From Eucalyptus grandis (lineage: Eukaryota; Streptophyta; Magnoliopsida; Myrtales; Myrtaceae): DNA of 64,000 bases. Shown here in pieces: positions 49,917 through 62,052 of the stretch. Both the position numbers and the translations under genes were made by a program. The notes beneath the pieces are model-generated. The model made no database searches. It was not told the DNA's origin and saw only the letters and a list, made by a program, of their open reading frames with translations. Location: NCBI RefSeq assembly GCF_016545825.1, contig NC_052617.1:4288001-4352000 (forward strand), written 5' to 3'. Each line of letters begins with the position of its first letter. The first letter of the stretch is position 1.

Positions 49917-50508
49917 GTAGCATCGACACGGACACGTGACACGTGACACGACACGACACGACACGTCGACAAGTCATTTCTTAAAAATAGAGAATTTCGA
50001 CACGTTCCGACACGTTATATATAATAATAAAAATAGCCTAATATTAAATAATATCATTCATTATTTTAATTTGTTACAATAATACACAAAACTTAGAGGA
50101 AAAAAACATTGTTTAAAGAAAAATGCTGAAATGATATTTTTAAATTTATTTATTTATCATATATAGCATTTTTTATTACTTCTTTCAGAGCAAAAGACTT
50201 TTTAAAAAAATAAAACAATTCTAAAAAAATAAAACTGAAAAAAACAATTGACTCCATGTGTGTATATTTATAACAATTTTATTACTTCATTTGTGTATAT
50301 TTATATTTTGACACATCAAGTATTATTAATTTTTAAAATTGACCCCGTACGTGTCGGAATCGCGTGTCAGAATTCTGGACTCGCGTGTCGGAGCGTGTCG
50401 GAAAGAGTTGACCACGTGTCGGATTTTTCGACACTCGTTGACCGCGTGTCGGACACGTGTCGGCGTGTTGAACACGACACGAAGGCTTCCGAAGAGTGTC
50501 CGTGCTAC
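49917..50508. mobile_element. ~592-bp terminal-inverted-repeat element rich in CACGTGTC motifs
   Basis: The left end starts GTAGCATCGACACGGACAC and the right end, reverse complemented, starts GTAGCACGGACAC. The left arm carries repeated GACACGTGACACGTGACACG and ACACG units. The right arm carries CGTGTCGG units in the opposite sense. The core is AT-rich (about 49985-50335). No open frame encodes a transposase, so the element is non-autonomous. I could not see a convincing target-site duplication. Its family (Mutator-like, fold-back or other) is unresolved. Confidence 0.65.
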
Positions 50509-52145
50509 ATAGATCAGCTCAACACTGCCTCTTTCCATAGAAGCTGAAGCAATATTTACTTGAATGATTTCAATGTCTAGTGCTCCAAATGTTCATGTCT
50601 GTCGTCGATGTTAGCTGACTTCAATCACCACTGCAACAGGAGGTTCGGCTCAAAAATTCAAATTAGAAAATAAAATTAAATAGACTTATGCGGTAATATT
50701 CAATATGGTAGTAAGAATGCAAGACTTTCTATTCCAAAAGGTGTCTTAAGCAGTTAGAGTGCAGTGATTTATAGATTTTGAATTTTACATCTCCCTTCTT
50801 GCAAAGACCTACTATCAATATAAACTCAAGTGTTTAACTATTTACTCTAAAAGTTTAAATTGTTGAAAGCTAAAGCAAACTATACCGTAATTATAATGAT
50901 CAAGAAATACAAATAATTCCAGCACTTGTGCCATTAATCCTTAAAATTTGGATGCTAAAGTTTTGTATTAATATTTCAATTCAATCCAACTTTAAGTATT
51001 CCACATTCTCTCTCCACCTTTTCTTAGCCAAGGGTTAGATCAGATTTCATGCACTCTCATTAATTTATTTACTTGAATGATTGATAGAATCGAATCAACA
51101 TTCATTATAATGGATTTAGAATTTATTTAATAACTTTCCCGATAATTATACAGGTACGTTTAGACTTTCATTTTTTGAGTATTTCCTACAAAACTCGAGC
51201 TCATCACGAAAGACGAGCAAACTCTTTCGACATATAAGCCAAAAAAACTCCACCGTTACGTGAAAGGGAACATCCGCAAAAGAGGCTTCATTGCGTTTTG
51301 AATGAGGAAAGGAAATTAAAACGGACCAATCAATAGCGAGTTCGAGACAAGGAGGGTCCAAACGATAATCCACCGATCGGATTAAAATAAATCGGATGCT
51401 TAAATGGGCCCCATCTGGAGTACGTCTTTTGTCCCATCACCAGCCTATCTCTCCGCAACCACTCCCACATCCGCAAATTGCGCGTATTTACTGAAAATTT
51501 AAATGATGCTTTTAAAAAAAAATATATTCTAATTCCTAGTGCACGTAAGTCATGTAGAATTTGAATTTTATTGAAAATGGTAAAATGGAAAGTGAAATGG
51601 GAGGAAAAAAAAAATCAGTAGTAGCTATATAAATTTGATACACTTATAAATTTAATTTTTAATTACAATGAATATCTAAGATAAGATACTGAGGGTACGG
51701 AAGAAAAATTGAGAATTGAAAGAAAAGAAAAGAAAGGGGACCAAAAAAACCAAAAAGAAAAAGAATTGGACCAAATAAAATCAAATAATTAACATATGTC
51801 ATTCGTTAACTTGGTCCTAGGATCATGACATTTTTCTCATTTGATCGATTTCGATTCAAACCAACAAAAATTAAATATAATCTTAGGTTACACTTCTTAT
51901 AATTGACTTTTGCAGTAAGAAACGAGAGTGACAGTTGAGTATGAGTTTTAATCATAGTGCTATGATTTAAGTTTTGATTAATCATTTTTTTATATATTAA
52001 AAAATAAATTTCAACTTAGTGATTTGAATTGTAATTATGCCCAGAATGATATCAATGAAAAACCCTATGCCGTGAAAGAAAAGGCATTTGATTGGGGCGG
52101 GGAAAGTGGATTTGTCTTGGGTTGTACGATAAAGATCTCCTGAAA
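50509..52145. other. Intergenic AT-rich DNA, nothing recognised
   Basis: Long AT-rich stretch with short A runs and no frame above about 75 codons. No family match or RNA gene is visible. Confidence 0.35.
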
Positions 52146-52157
52146 GGGGGGGGGGGG
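52146..52157. repeat. G12 homopolymer
   Basis: Twelve G bases in AT-rich surroundings. Similar runs occur at 56897-56910 (G14) and 61404-61416 (C13). These are sites where assembly length is uncertain. Confidence 0.8.
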
Positions 52158-54100
52158 CTATTATGAGCAGATTGCTACCGCCCAAGGAAAAAATTGGGAC
52201 CCCAAATCACTTTCTCCGTGGAAATGGCACATTATTTAAGTGTAGTATTCAATTTGTAAAACACGAAAAGATTTGAAACTCTTTTAATATAGTTGAAACG
52301 TTTGGAAATCAATTAACAAGAGTACAATAAATTTATGATTTTTTGAGTAATTTTTCTCTTCTAAACTCGTTAATCGATACGTATGCATTCTAAAGTACCA
52401 TGTCAAAAGAGCAAAAAATTGGCACATTTTTTCTATTTCATCTTAGATAAATATTTATTCGTCTAATTTAAACATTACTCATGTCAAGATAAATAAACCC
52501 TCCACCCCTCTCTCTCCTCGAGAAATTTGTGATAACAAATGAAAACCTAACAAAGCATTGTTTGGTGGAAATAAAAATCACCTCGTATGACCAGATAGAA
52601 GTACGACGTCAAAAGGAAGTAAACGGCTTGTGAAGGACTAAACTAGAGGACAGAAAAAATATCGTGGAATGGGGCCGCCGCAGGCACTTTTCATCGTCCG
52701 TAGACTTATTCACTCATTGGTAAAATTATTCCTAGGTTAAAGGGTGCAGAAAATTATTCGTCCAGATACTCTTTTGCCTGGCGGGCCAATGGAAGAAGGG
52801 GAGAAAACAAATTTTTAGAAAAAAAAAAAGTAAAATATTCTATCATCCAATGCGTCATGTTTGGTCATCAAATCTCGTGCCTCGTTTGTCTTGAGGAAAG
52901 CGACGAGTCCTAGGAAAACGTCGCCCTATCAAGTATCAAGTTGTCCGAGAGGTCAACTCTCGCTTTTCATTGACCAACCCGGCACCCGCCGGGCCCACTT
53001 ATGCGCCACCCCGCAGTCTCGCCTAAGTGCTGAATTCGGCCCAATGCCAAAGATTACTTGCTCAACACGCATGAGAAACACCCACAAAGAGGAAACCTTC
53101 CCTCTTAAAAAAAATCATTTCGCTCCACCAATAATAGTCGAGAAATCTTGAGCATTAGACACTTTCAAATGCTCTAGATGAACATAATCGGTCATAGTAC
53201 CAGCATCGATACGATACTTGTTGTATTTGTGAGTTTTCATGCTATTTGCGGATGTTTTTGCAATGAGATTTTAATCTAATTTGATGAAATAAATGCAAAT
53301 CAATCGACCACCACCCAATCAGTCGATGGTGTAGAATTCATTGTAAAAACTTGCTGGCTCAACCCTCATCCACTTAAACCAACAAGACCCCCCCCCAAAA
53401 AAAAGCCATGTAAATCGAATAGTCTTATAAGTAGAGCACGCGTCACGTGGACTTGGCTCAATCTAGATTTATGATATCAATAATGCATTATGGCTCACCC
53501 ACCTAATGAATAATGTACAATTTAGTCGTCATCCACTCGATGTTTCTTTATTGGGTAAGTGACTTCCTTCCTCTTTTATCTTTTTGTTATATTTTAAATT
53601 GGATTAAATTAAAGGAAAATAGGAAAGCCCTTTCTCCAATTGGCCAAAACCTTTAAAAGGGAACAGAGCGGGTGGGCCAGAGATGGCGTATTCGAGGTGT
53701 TTGTTTATAAGCTGATTTAAATATATTTCGTGGCGTATTCGATGTCTAGTGGGTGTACGACCCTTGCCCATTAGATGAACCCTAGCCAATCTTTTCTATC
53801 CAAACTGCAATAATATCTAACACGACTTTTTCATATGACATCTCCAAGATCAAGGAGGCACCCAAAAACTCCCAGTCTCATGCCGCCAAAGTACTTGATT
53901 GAACATTTTTTGCAATGGTACTAAAAGGAACGAATGAAATTGTATAGACGTGGTAGCAAAATTGAAATCTTTTTTTTTTTTTTGTGGGCATTGATGCTAC
54001 TTAAATCAGGGCTAAATGATAATGTTAATTTATATAAGGACGAATCAAGAGCACATAAATTTTATCAGTGTGAAGTGATGTTCTTTAAGGATCTGCATGA
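52158..54100. other. Intergenic DNA, nothing recognised
   Basis: Contains T and A runs and unremarkable frames (the longest are 96 codons, at 52861-53151 and 53934-54224, with no family resemblance). No structured repeat was found. Confidence 0.35.
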
Positions 54101-54109
54101 CAACGATTC

Positions 54110-54735
54110 TATTTCTCCCAATTTATGCTTTTTGTTCCCTAGAACAAAAAAAAGAACAAAAATCCATTTGGTAACGCCAAATTGTTTTTCTGTTTTCCGA
54201 AATAGAAAGTTAACCCGGGAATAGATTTGAGTAGAAACAAGGAAAAAAAAAAATTGATTGATATTTTCAAGAACAATTTCTAGAAATAAGGCAATTTTCT
54301 TTTTTATTTTTCTTTTGTCCCTCTTTCTTGTCGAGACCACCTCCAACTGCCTGGAGCCACCATCGTTCGCTGGTCGCTACGCCATCATCAATGGTCGGCA
54401 ATGGTGCTAATGGGCTGGCGGCGATCGGCGGCGGCGGCGGCCGATGGGCTATGCGGTGGCGGTTAGCGATGACGGCCGGCCGACGATCGTGCGGTGGTGG
54501 CGGCGGGCGGCGATGGGTGGTGGCGGTGGCTAGCGGTTGGTGATCGATGATCCATGAGTAAGAATAAAAAACGAATAAATACAAAAAAGAAATTGTTTCG
54601 TACCAAACGCATTTCTATTCTTTTTCTATTTCTGGAGTATAAATTTTGTATAATTACCAAACACCTTATTTTATTAAGAAATTGTTCCCCGGAATAGAAA
54701 TAGAAAAGAACTATTTCTAAAAAAAAACTCTTCCT
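54110..54735. mobile_element. Fold-back/MITE-like element with AT-rich inverted arms and GC-rich core
   Basis: The left arm (AAAAATCCATTTGGTAACG...TTTCCGAAATAG) is inverted in the right arm (CCAAACACCTTATTTTATTAAG...AATAGAAATAGAAAAG). Between them lies a GC-rich core at about 54340-54545 dominated by GGCGG and GGTGG words. The core is open on both strands as glycine-, proline- or histidine-rich frames, which are compositional artefacts. This architecture resembles dispersed elements I recall from Eucalyptus-type genomes. Confidence 0.5.
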
Positions 54736-54764
54736 CAGCCAAGAAGCGTTGTTATGCGTAGCCT

Positions 54765-55310
54765 AACCAGTTAATCATTTTTTAATCTTAGTTTTTTTAC
54801 AATTTATCAATGTAGTTCTAAATCTTTTACCAATTTGTCAATATAGCAATTCCGGCTAATTTAAATCAAAAATCATTGACATTGAAAAAATTTGTTAAGA
54901 TTTTTGAATTTTTTTGAATTTTTTTCCTTTCACTTTTGTCTTTTTTCTCTATTTCCCTCCATCGACCTCAATGATGGTTGTGGAGGTTGCAAGACACCGA
55001 CGAGGGCCACCTTCACCAACCTTGGATGAGGGTCCTTTCACTAGAGGCTGGGGAGGTGAGGCCTTTGCCGAGGCCTGATGACGCAAAAGGAAATGGAAAG
55101 AGAGAGAGAAGGAATAAAAAAAGAAAAAACTCAAAATAAAAAAAAATGTAAAAATTAATCCATATCAATGCTGATCATGCCATGTAAAATGACCATTATC
55201 CACCTAAGCAAATTCTAGCCAAAATTGACCTAAAGAACTACATCAGCAAATCATCAAAAGAATTATGACTAAATAATATGATTGAAAGATTTTAAACTAA
55301 CCACTGGAGG
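54765..55310. mobile_element. Second fold-back element with GC-rich core
   Basis: The left arm contains ACAATTTATCAATGTAGTTCTAAA and CCGGCTAATTT. The right arm, reverse complemented, contains GATGTAGTTCTTTAGGTC and TTGGCTAGAATTT in the same order. The GC-rich core (about 54955-55080) has GAGGGCCACC and GGTGAGG words. There is no transposase, so it would be non-autonomous. Boundaries are approximate. Confidence 0.45.
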
Positions 55311-55329
55311 TTGCCCTAATGCTCACCCT

Positions 55330-56280
55330 TTTCACTTGGGAAGGAGGAGGTGAGGAATTCCTCACCTCCTTGAGAGGTAGAGTAATGATGCATGAGGATC
55401 AAGCTTTGTCCATTATGCAAGAGAGTTGTCGATTTCATGGTTGTCAATATCAGTTTACAAGCTTGCTATCGTTTCTAAGACTATAATCGACTATCTAGCA
55501 ACCAAAGACTGTTCTAGACAATTTCTTTTGGTGTTGATGATCTTTCAAGGTATCAATTGGGTTACCTGTGATGACGAACGAATTTACAGCATACTTTTAA
55601 TTACTTTGCATCTAGGCAAGTGTCATTAGTCAGTCTTAAGGTGTTATAGCTTTCAAAGAGTCAAAATTCAGGTCACTAGATTGTTTAATGCATTTTCTAG
55701 TTGCTAAGTATTTATTGTGTTTTCTAATTTTCATGATACTAATGTTGGGCAGTTTCCGTGTTTTTAATGTTTAGAGTATTTCCTAGGTAATATTCCCTTT
55801 ATACAATGAGGTGAATTCTCAAATGTAAGACAGTAAATTTGAGTAAATGAATATTTGAGATTTTCCTCTACGTGAGCAAATATCTTTGCAGAGTAGATCA
55901 CTCTCAATTTATGTAACCTTGGAAGGTGAATTATTCCTTGGTGATGAGCCATAAAAGCATTGTATCATTGGCTAGTGGTTTTCTTATAGGCCCTGGTAGT
56001 GAGCTTCTTCAATCCTAAAGTCCTGTATCATTGGCTGGTGATTTCTGTAGGCCTTGTTGGTGAGCTTCATCTATCCCATTCTTGATCCTCAGCTGGTGGC
56101 ACATCTTATAGTCATTGGTTCCAATCGCATTCTATCCCTTATTTAGCTTTTACCCATCGACATCCATCCCCATACACTCACCCATCTTCAATAATCACTC
56201 AAAACAACTCTCGCCCATCCCATAACCGCATCAAGTGGGGACGTTTGGGTAAAGGAGTAGGGTCTTACAACCTACACATA
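55330..56280. repeat. Possible LTR-type retroelement remnant with a 63-bp tandem duplication
   Basis: TGTATCATTGGCT.GTG..TTTCT...TAGGCC at 55961 recurs at 56024. Both units continue through GGTGAGCTTC/AGTGAGCTTC to CTATCC or CAATCC. The surrounding text (ATTTGAGATTTTCCTCTACGTGAGCAAA) resembles what I recall from LTRs of plant retroelements. No TG...CA ends, primer-binding site or coding remnant were found, so the LTR reading is weak while the tandem pair is clear. Confidence 0.4.
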
Positions 56281-58779
56281 GCATACACAATAGGTGTAAA
56301 ATAGATATAGGATAGGACCAGACAAAAAAGTTATAAAACTTGAATTAGCCATCATACAATAAATTTATAATTTTTTGGACAATTTTCCCACTTCAAGTAA
56401 AATAAGAACAAAATGAAGTTTGGTTTGGCCATGCAAAGGCGTGAACCGTCAAGATGCAATTGGTTTGGCGAGATAGATTATGAAATTTGATGCTTGTCAA
56501 AATTCAGAATATTTTCTACATTTTAAAGGAAGTTTTAAAAAATTAATTATTAGTTTACATGCCAATATTTATATCTTGTCAAAGTTATTGATGTTTCAGA
56601 TTTGACAATAGTCAAAATCCATGAGCAGTAGGATTTTGATTAAGCAAAGTGTTAAGATTAAAAGTCAATATAGACAGATCATGTTCACAACATGACTGAA
56701 AACATGTTCCCTATTTAATTCCACAATAGCTAAATATGAATCAGCCATTGCTTTGTATGTATGAACTTAATCCCAAAAGACTAACTTTTTACTTTCTTGC
56801 AAAAAGCTAAAATGTTATTCGAATTTCAGAAGATCATGAAAAAGGATATACGCCCATTTTTATGTTAACAATTATTTGTCAACCTTCTTTTTATTTGGGG
56901 GGGGGGGGGGTTTAAGGAGTCAACGTGCCTTGTGTAGCAAAATTTATGTTAACTAAACAAATAAAAAGTAAAAGTCCATCCGGTGTTCATAAATTTTATG
57001 TCATGTCATGCAAACGTTGGCTTTTGCGTAATAATACATCCTTTGATGCTTTGCCACTCTGCTTGCTTCGGAGACTTCTTATCTCTTTTAATAGCAATCA
57101 TGCTTAACCTCGGAGAAAGCCTCAGCACGTGAGATTAGTGCGCATCACTCTTCAAACATAGTCCCATCTCACTCCTACAGTCCTACTTGCCCCCTTTCGT
57201 TATCTTAAATCGAAGCATGGATCGGCCATTATCACCGGTCACAACCAACCACCACATTCGGCCAATCTGCTACGCAATTACTCGCCATGGATCATTCAAG
57301 CTATTCATTGCGTGCGTAAGATGGTTCCTAGGAGAAAAGAAAGGCGTCTTTTATCATCCTCCAATAAGGAGCCGAAATCCCTTAAACGTTGGAATCATCG
57401 TAGAGGACTTTTGTTATTGATTGCCCTGAGAGTACTTGCTTAGTGCTCACGTATGAAAAACTTATAAACTCACAAAGCACCGACTTTTTCCGTGACACAC
57501 ATTTTGGAAAATTCATCATCAAATCATCGCTTATTATAATGCACGCTTAATCGGCATCTTTAGAATAATTGCTAACATCCACTCTCTTAAAAAAAGAGGA
57601 AAAAGGATCAGAGCCTATTTACTTTTCAGAAAGCGCCTGCTTGAGATCTACCCTTCCTTTCTTCAAATAGAACTTGCCCTTCCCTTTAATAGAATAAGCC
57701 GCCTGGGCGGTCAAGCTTTTGTCCCCAAAAGAGACCCGAAGTCATGTGCCAAATCCCACCAATCAAGAACCCCACCCAACGAGAGATGGCTGCTGCTCCT
57801 GTAGGGCCACCAGACTACAAGATGATTGGAGGGATCGAGAATCTTAAGTTCTTTTTTAAGCGTCATTAGCAGGCTAAAATAATCGGGCGTGGTACAATGA
57901 TTAACGTCGGAGGAGGACCACATTTCACCATCTTTGTCACTTTCAATGGCGATTACCGCCCGTCCGTGCTCGGTACGTTGAATTCGGCTCTTAATTGATC
58001 GACCAATGGGATGGGATTAGCTTGCTGGCAAAGGGAAAGCAGTCGCGGGAAAAGTCAATCGTTTCTGATGAACCGGTCGTCGCCACGGGACGGTCAAATT
58101 TGACCCGCAGTTTTCTGTCCCCATGCTGTGTGCAACCGGGCATTTCTCCTTTTGGATGTTGGATGGTTACAAGTTTAATAATGTCACGCAATTTGAGCGG
58201 TCATTGTAGCTTGTTAAATCGGCTTTCCTGTCTGTTTATCGACTACGGTTAATCTTTTGGAGGTGATGTGATGATGGACCACTAGCACATTTTACAAATA
58301 GGCCGGCATTCTAATGGTGGAGAAAGAGAAAGCCTGCATTATTTCCTTCCTTTCTTCTTTTGGGAAAATAGGCATGGACAGGCAACACCTTCTTTTCGGA
58401 AAAGGTACAAAAAAAAAAAAAGATTCTAAACATATTACATTAAGAAACCTTTCACTTTGGTCCATTTTGATCTTAAATATTTTCATATTTTGTCAATTGA
58501 ATTCATTCAGCCAATTTACACAAAAAATTACTAACGTGGACGCAGATTATCTTCTGTGATATGACTAGTTTTTTTTTTTTTTTTGGGGGTCAGGCATCCT
58601 TGGTGTTGATATTAACGTTTTTTGATAAATTTTATTTTATTATTATTTTTTTCTTTTGTGGTGTCACTTGGGCTAGGGTCGGCCTTGGGTTAGACATATC
58701 ACAATTCCTAAAAATAAAATAACCAAAAAAATGTGTACATATCACATATATTTTGTCGACAAGCACCTTACGACACTTG
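56281..58779. other. Intergenic DNA, nothing recognised
   Basis: AT-rich with a G14 run at 56897-56910 and T/A tracts near 58408 and 58571. Open frames of 60-85 codons have no family resemblance and do not chain into exons. Confidence 0.35.
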
Positions 58780-61300
58780 CTAAACATCCACATAAAGAAA
58801 ATCCACCTTTGTCGGTTCCAACCGGCGCGCTGTAGATGTATACAGCTCGGCGACTAGAGCGCGTATTAATGAAATCATTCCGCATGACCATCGCTCGAAA
58901 GGTCTAATGTTCAGTCCCAACGAGCATGATACTAACATTTGCACGGCCTCCACGGGCCACGGAGCATTCAAAACCGCAAGAACCGGCACCGTTTCGTCGC
59001 CTAATACCCTCGATCACCGCAAAAAAAAGCACGAACTCTTTCGGGGGCTTGCTTCGGTTCTACAAACGTACCCTTTCAGGGACCCAACAGTCCCACCACC
59101 CCAGGCAAAAACAATAACTAAAACAAAAGAAAGGCAGAAACTGGAACCTGGCGCACGGTTCCCTCGCGTCGCGTGCAATCCAAAGCTCTCGATTCGAGCG
59201 AAATATTAAGTACTTGAAAAAGCTTCAAATAGAAAGCCGACGGGGCCACGCGAATGGAGGAGAGAATGAGGTGGGAGGCAGGCGACGGGGACAGGGGGAG
59301 GAGGACTTCTGACAGACGGCATGTCTCGGCGCCAGCCGAGCCCCTTCCGACACGCCCACCGTCATCTGCCGTCCCGGGCAGCCAACCAGCGGAGCTCGAC
59401 GGTGCGGGCCTCAGCCTATCATCGTCTAGGAATGTGGACGGTGTGCATCGCGCGCCTCGTATGAAAGCATATATAAGATTGGGCGGGCTTGGCGACCGGG
59501 ATCTTGCCTCGTATGTTGTGAAATTCTGTCGCGTCCCCGTTAACCGGGGTGATCGGAAGATGATTGAACGCTCGCGTATGAGCGTGGTGTGTTGACGTGT
59601 GACACGAAAATGTGCAGCAGGGAAAGCCAATAGGGTCCGAAAAGATTGGAATGACGACCTTGTGCTTTCATCCTGTGTGAATTCATACGAAATCATTTGA
59701 AATTGATTTAAAAATTCTGGCTATTAAATAATCGTGTGTAGTATCGAAATGGGTTAACATGGATAATATATCACGTTATCCCATCCAGTCACAATGTCTT
59801 TTGAATAGGATGAGTTCAAATGTGTCTAGATAAATAGCTTGATAAGATATTTGGGACTTGGGAGGATAGACTCGGGTTGGATAAAGAGAATTCTTACAAG
59901 AAAAATACGAGAAAACACAAAAACAATGCTAAAGCAACCCCATATAGTGGTTGCTTGCGATTTCCCCTCACTTTCTTGTGATCTCACATTTGAAGATACG
60001 AGACTGCGCATGGCCATCATGAGGAATTTGTCTTTAGGCAACCACCCAGTGGAGGTTGCACCCTAGGAAACATCGTTGTGATGCCTCGATTTTCCCAGGG
60101 TGCCACCACCACTACCCATGATGCCTTAGCTTCTTGGCATTCCGTTGCCCGTGATCCTCCGTGATTTCATTGTGTTGCACCACTGCGACAGTGGCAATCC
60201 CCATCACTATGGTTGCCAATGTCAATTGCAACCACCATGGTAGTGGCGGCCATAATCCCCAGGTCTATTTTTGTTTCATTCTTTTCTTTTTCTTTTCTTT
60301 TTAATTTGACTAAATTATGTTTAAATATCATTCTATGTTTATATCAAATATTTGATGATATGTGTTCATAAGGTTTTTTCATCTCATCTTATTTGATTCT
60401 CTCCAAATTCCATGCTTGACGACCAAACATTGGCTCTAAGGACAACGTTAGTGAGATCATCAGCCACCACGAGACCATTTTAGTTTGTGCACCCCTTAAT
60501 AGCTAGGAAATGGATGACCGACGTTGGCAGCTAAAGCTCCGTACACAACTCTTTGTTTCTCCATATTCATGCGAAGCAGCTTCATTGCTTAGACCCGCTG
60601 GAAGGGACATCTATGCAACTCACCAGGGTCAAGCTCGTCTCGGTCAGGATAATGATGCATGCAAAAATTTATCCATAAATTATTTTTTGAGCATGTTTAT
60701 TTTACGAAAAATGAATATTTCAAAAAATATTATCCTCAGAATGATTGGAAAAATATTTTAAAAGTGAGGATGGCCTTAGTGGCGACAATTGTATATAGCT
60801 AAACAATTGGTTAGCTAAAATAACCCATTTATGATTTATGATATTTACGAAGACCGATGTGCCTCTATTCTATCCGGAGCAAATTTCAATTTAAGCAGCA
60901 CAAATATATTGCCTTTACGTGCATTTCCAAAACATGACATCCGGTTCACGCAAATCCTTTAAGAGGAATTTTCCTTTTTATTTATTCGACGCAACGCATC
61001 AAGTGACGATTGATAGATAGAGAGTATGGCGCTAATTATAAGAGGGGCATTCGAAATTCTAAATACAAAATAAGCCGTATGCAATGCATGACATGAAAAT
61101 AGTACGACCGGTTAGTTACGTGAAGCCGACAATTTAATACAAATATGGAAAGTCGGGTGACGATCCCCCTCAGCCGCAGGATGCTCCAACTCGGCAACCT
61201 CTAGCGAATCTCCACCGTTCGATAAAAAGCCTCTTCGTCGGGGCACGAAAGGGGCAATAACGACATTTCAGGCCTCCCCTCCCCCTTTTTCCCTCCCGAG
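58780..61300. other. Distal upstream region of the CTR1-like kinase gene
   Basis: Composition rises in GC at about 58800-59600, where overlapping frames on both strands (192 codons minus at 59118-59696, 113 codons plus at 59254-59595) are open because of composition. Neither resembles a protein family, so I do not call a gene. A block of GCCACCACC/ATGATGCC-type sequence at about 60085-60255 looks like another repeat core. Confidence 0.35.
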
Positions 61301-61956
61301 TCCCGAGCCCCAACCGTATTTAAGCGCCCCCGAATATTATAATCGCTCCTCTTCTCGCAGCAGCTTATCCCCCGAAAACGCCTTCCAGAGTGCGCACTGC
61401 GCACCCCCCCCCCCCCTACGTGTCGCAACGGCCCGCGTTGTAAGTGTTACGTGTGCACTCCACAGACGAAGCTCGCGAATTCGCGCCCGGCAACGACAAC
61501 ATCACCTCGCCTCCCTCCTCTCCCCTCCCCAGTCTTCCTTCTTTTTCTCGCTCGCGCGGACGAGAGCGCCGTGTCCATCTCCTCGCCGCCGCGAATCGCC
61601 GCGTCGCTCTAGGTCCCCGTCCACCTCCGACCGGAGTCTCTGCTCGGCTCGTCTCGGCTCGGCTCCGTCTTCTCCGGCCTCTTCGCGCGGTGCAGTCGGT
61701 GAGCGGCATAGCTCGGGCATTGAGATCGCCGCGATCGCACTCGTTCGTCGCCGCCGCCGTCACGTCGGTCCGGACCGGTCCCGACGCGGCCCCCCGGTTC
61801 CGCGAGGTCAGTCGAGGCCTTCAGGAATACGTACTCATTCGGTCGTCGAAGAAGATTCCTCGATCGGGGTCGTGTGTTGGCTGTTCGCGTGCTTCGCTTC
61901 GCCGGCCGTTTCCTCGTCGCCATTGTCGGTTAGGTTCGACCGCGCGGAGTCGCCGC

Positions 61957-61997
<41 letters not shown>

Positions 61998-62052
61998 CGT
62001 TGAGTGTTGACTGATCTTCCGAATCTCGTGAGGCTCGTGAGAGGGTGGAAAA
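61301..62052 (+). promoter_or_regulatory. Proximal promoter and 5' leader of the CTR1-like kinase gene
   Basis: A TATA-like TATTTAAG lies at about 61317-61324, followed by pyrimidine-rich and CG-rich sequence typical of a plant 5' UTR. A C13 run sits at 61404-61416 and a (GA)n tract at 61961-61993, 60 bases before the start codon. Overlapping frames on both strands here are GC-driven. The transcription start is inferred from position only. Confidence 0.45.
61961..61993. repeat. (GA)n microsatellite in kinase 5' leader
   Basis: About 16 GA units preceding the kinase start codon. It produces serine-leucine-only frames on the reverse strand, which are not genes. Confidence 0.9.

Noticed and set aside
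49917..50508. Regular ACACG/CGTGTCGG units as a CRISPR-like array
   Set aside because: The window is a plant nuclear genome, the units lack uniform spacers, and the two arms are inverted copies of each other.
54328..54543. Glycine/arginine-rich 71-codon frame and its histidine/proline-rich reverse
   Set aside because: Both follow from the GGCGG-rich core of an inverted-repeat element and are not genes.
59118..59696. 192-codon minus-strand frame, the longest unexplained one in the intergenic part
   Set aside because: GC-rich composition opens frames on both strands here. There is no family resemblance, no splice partners and no conserved motif.
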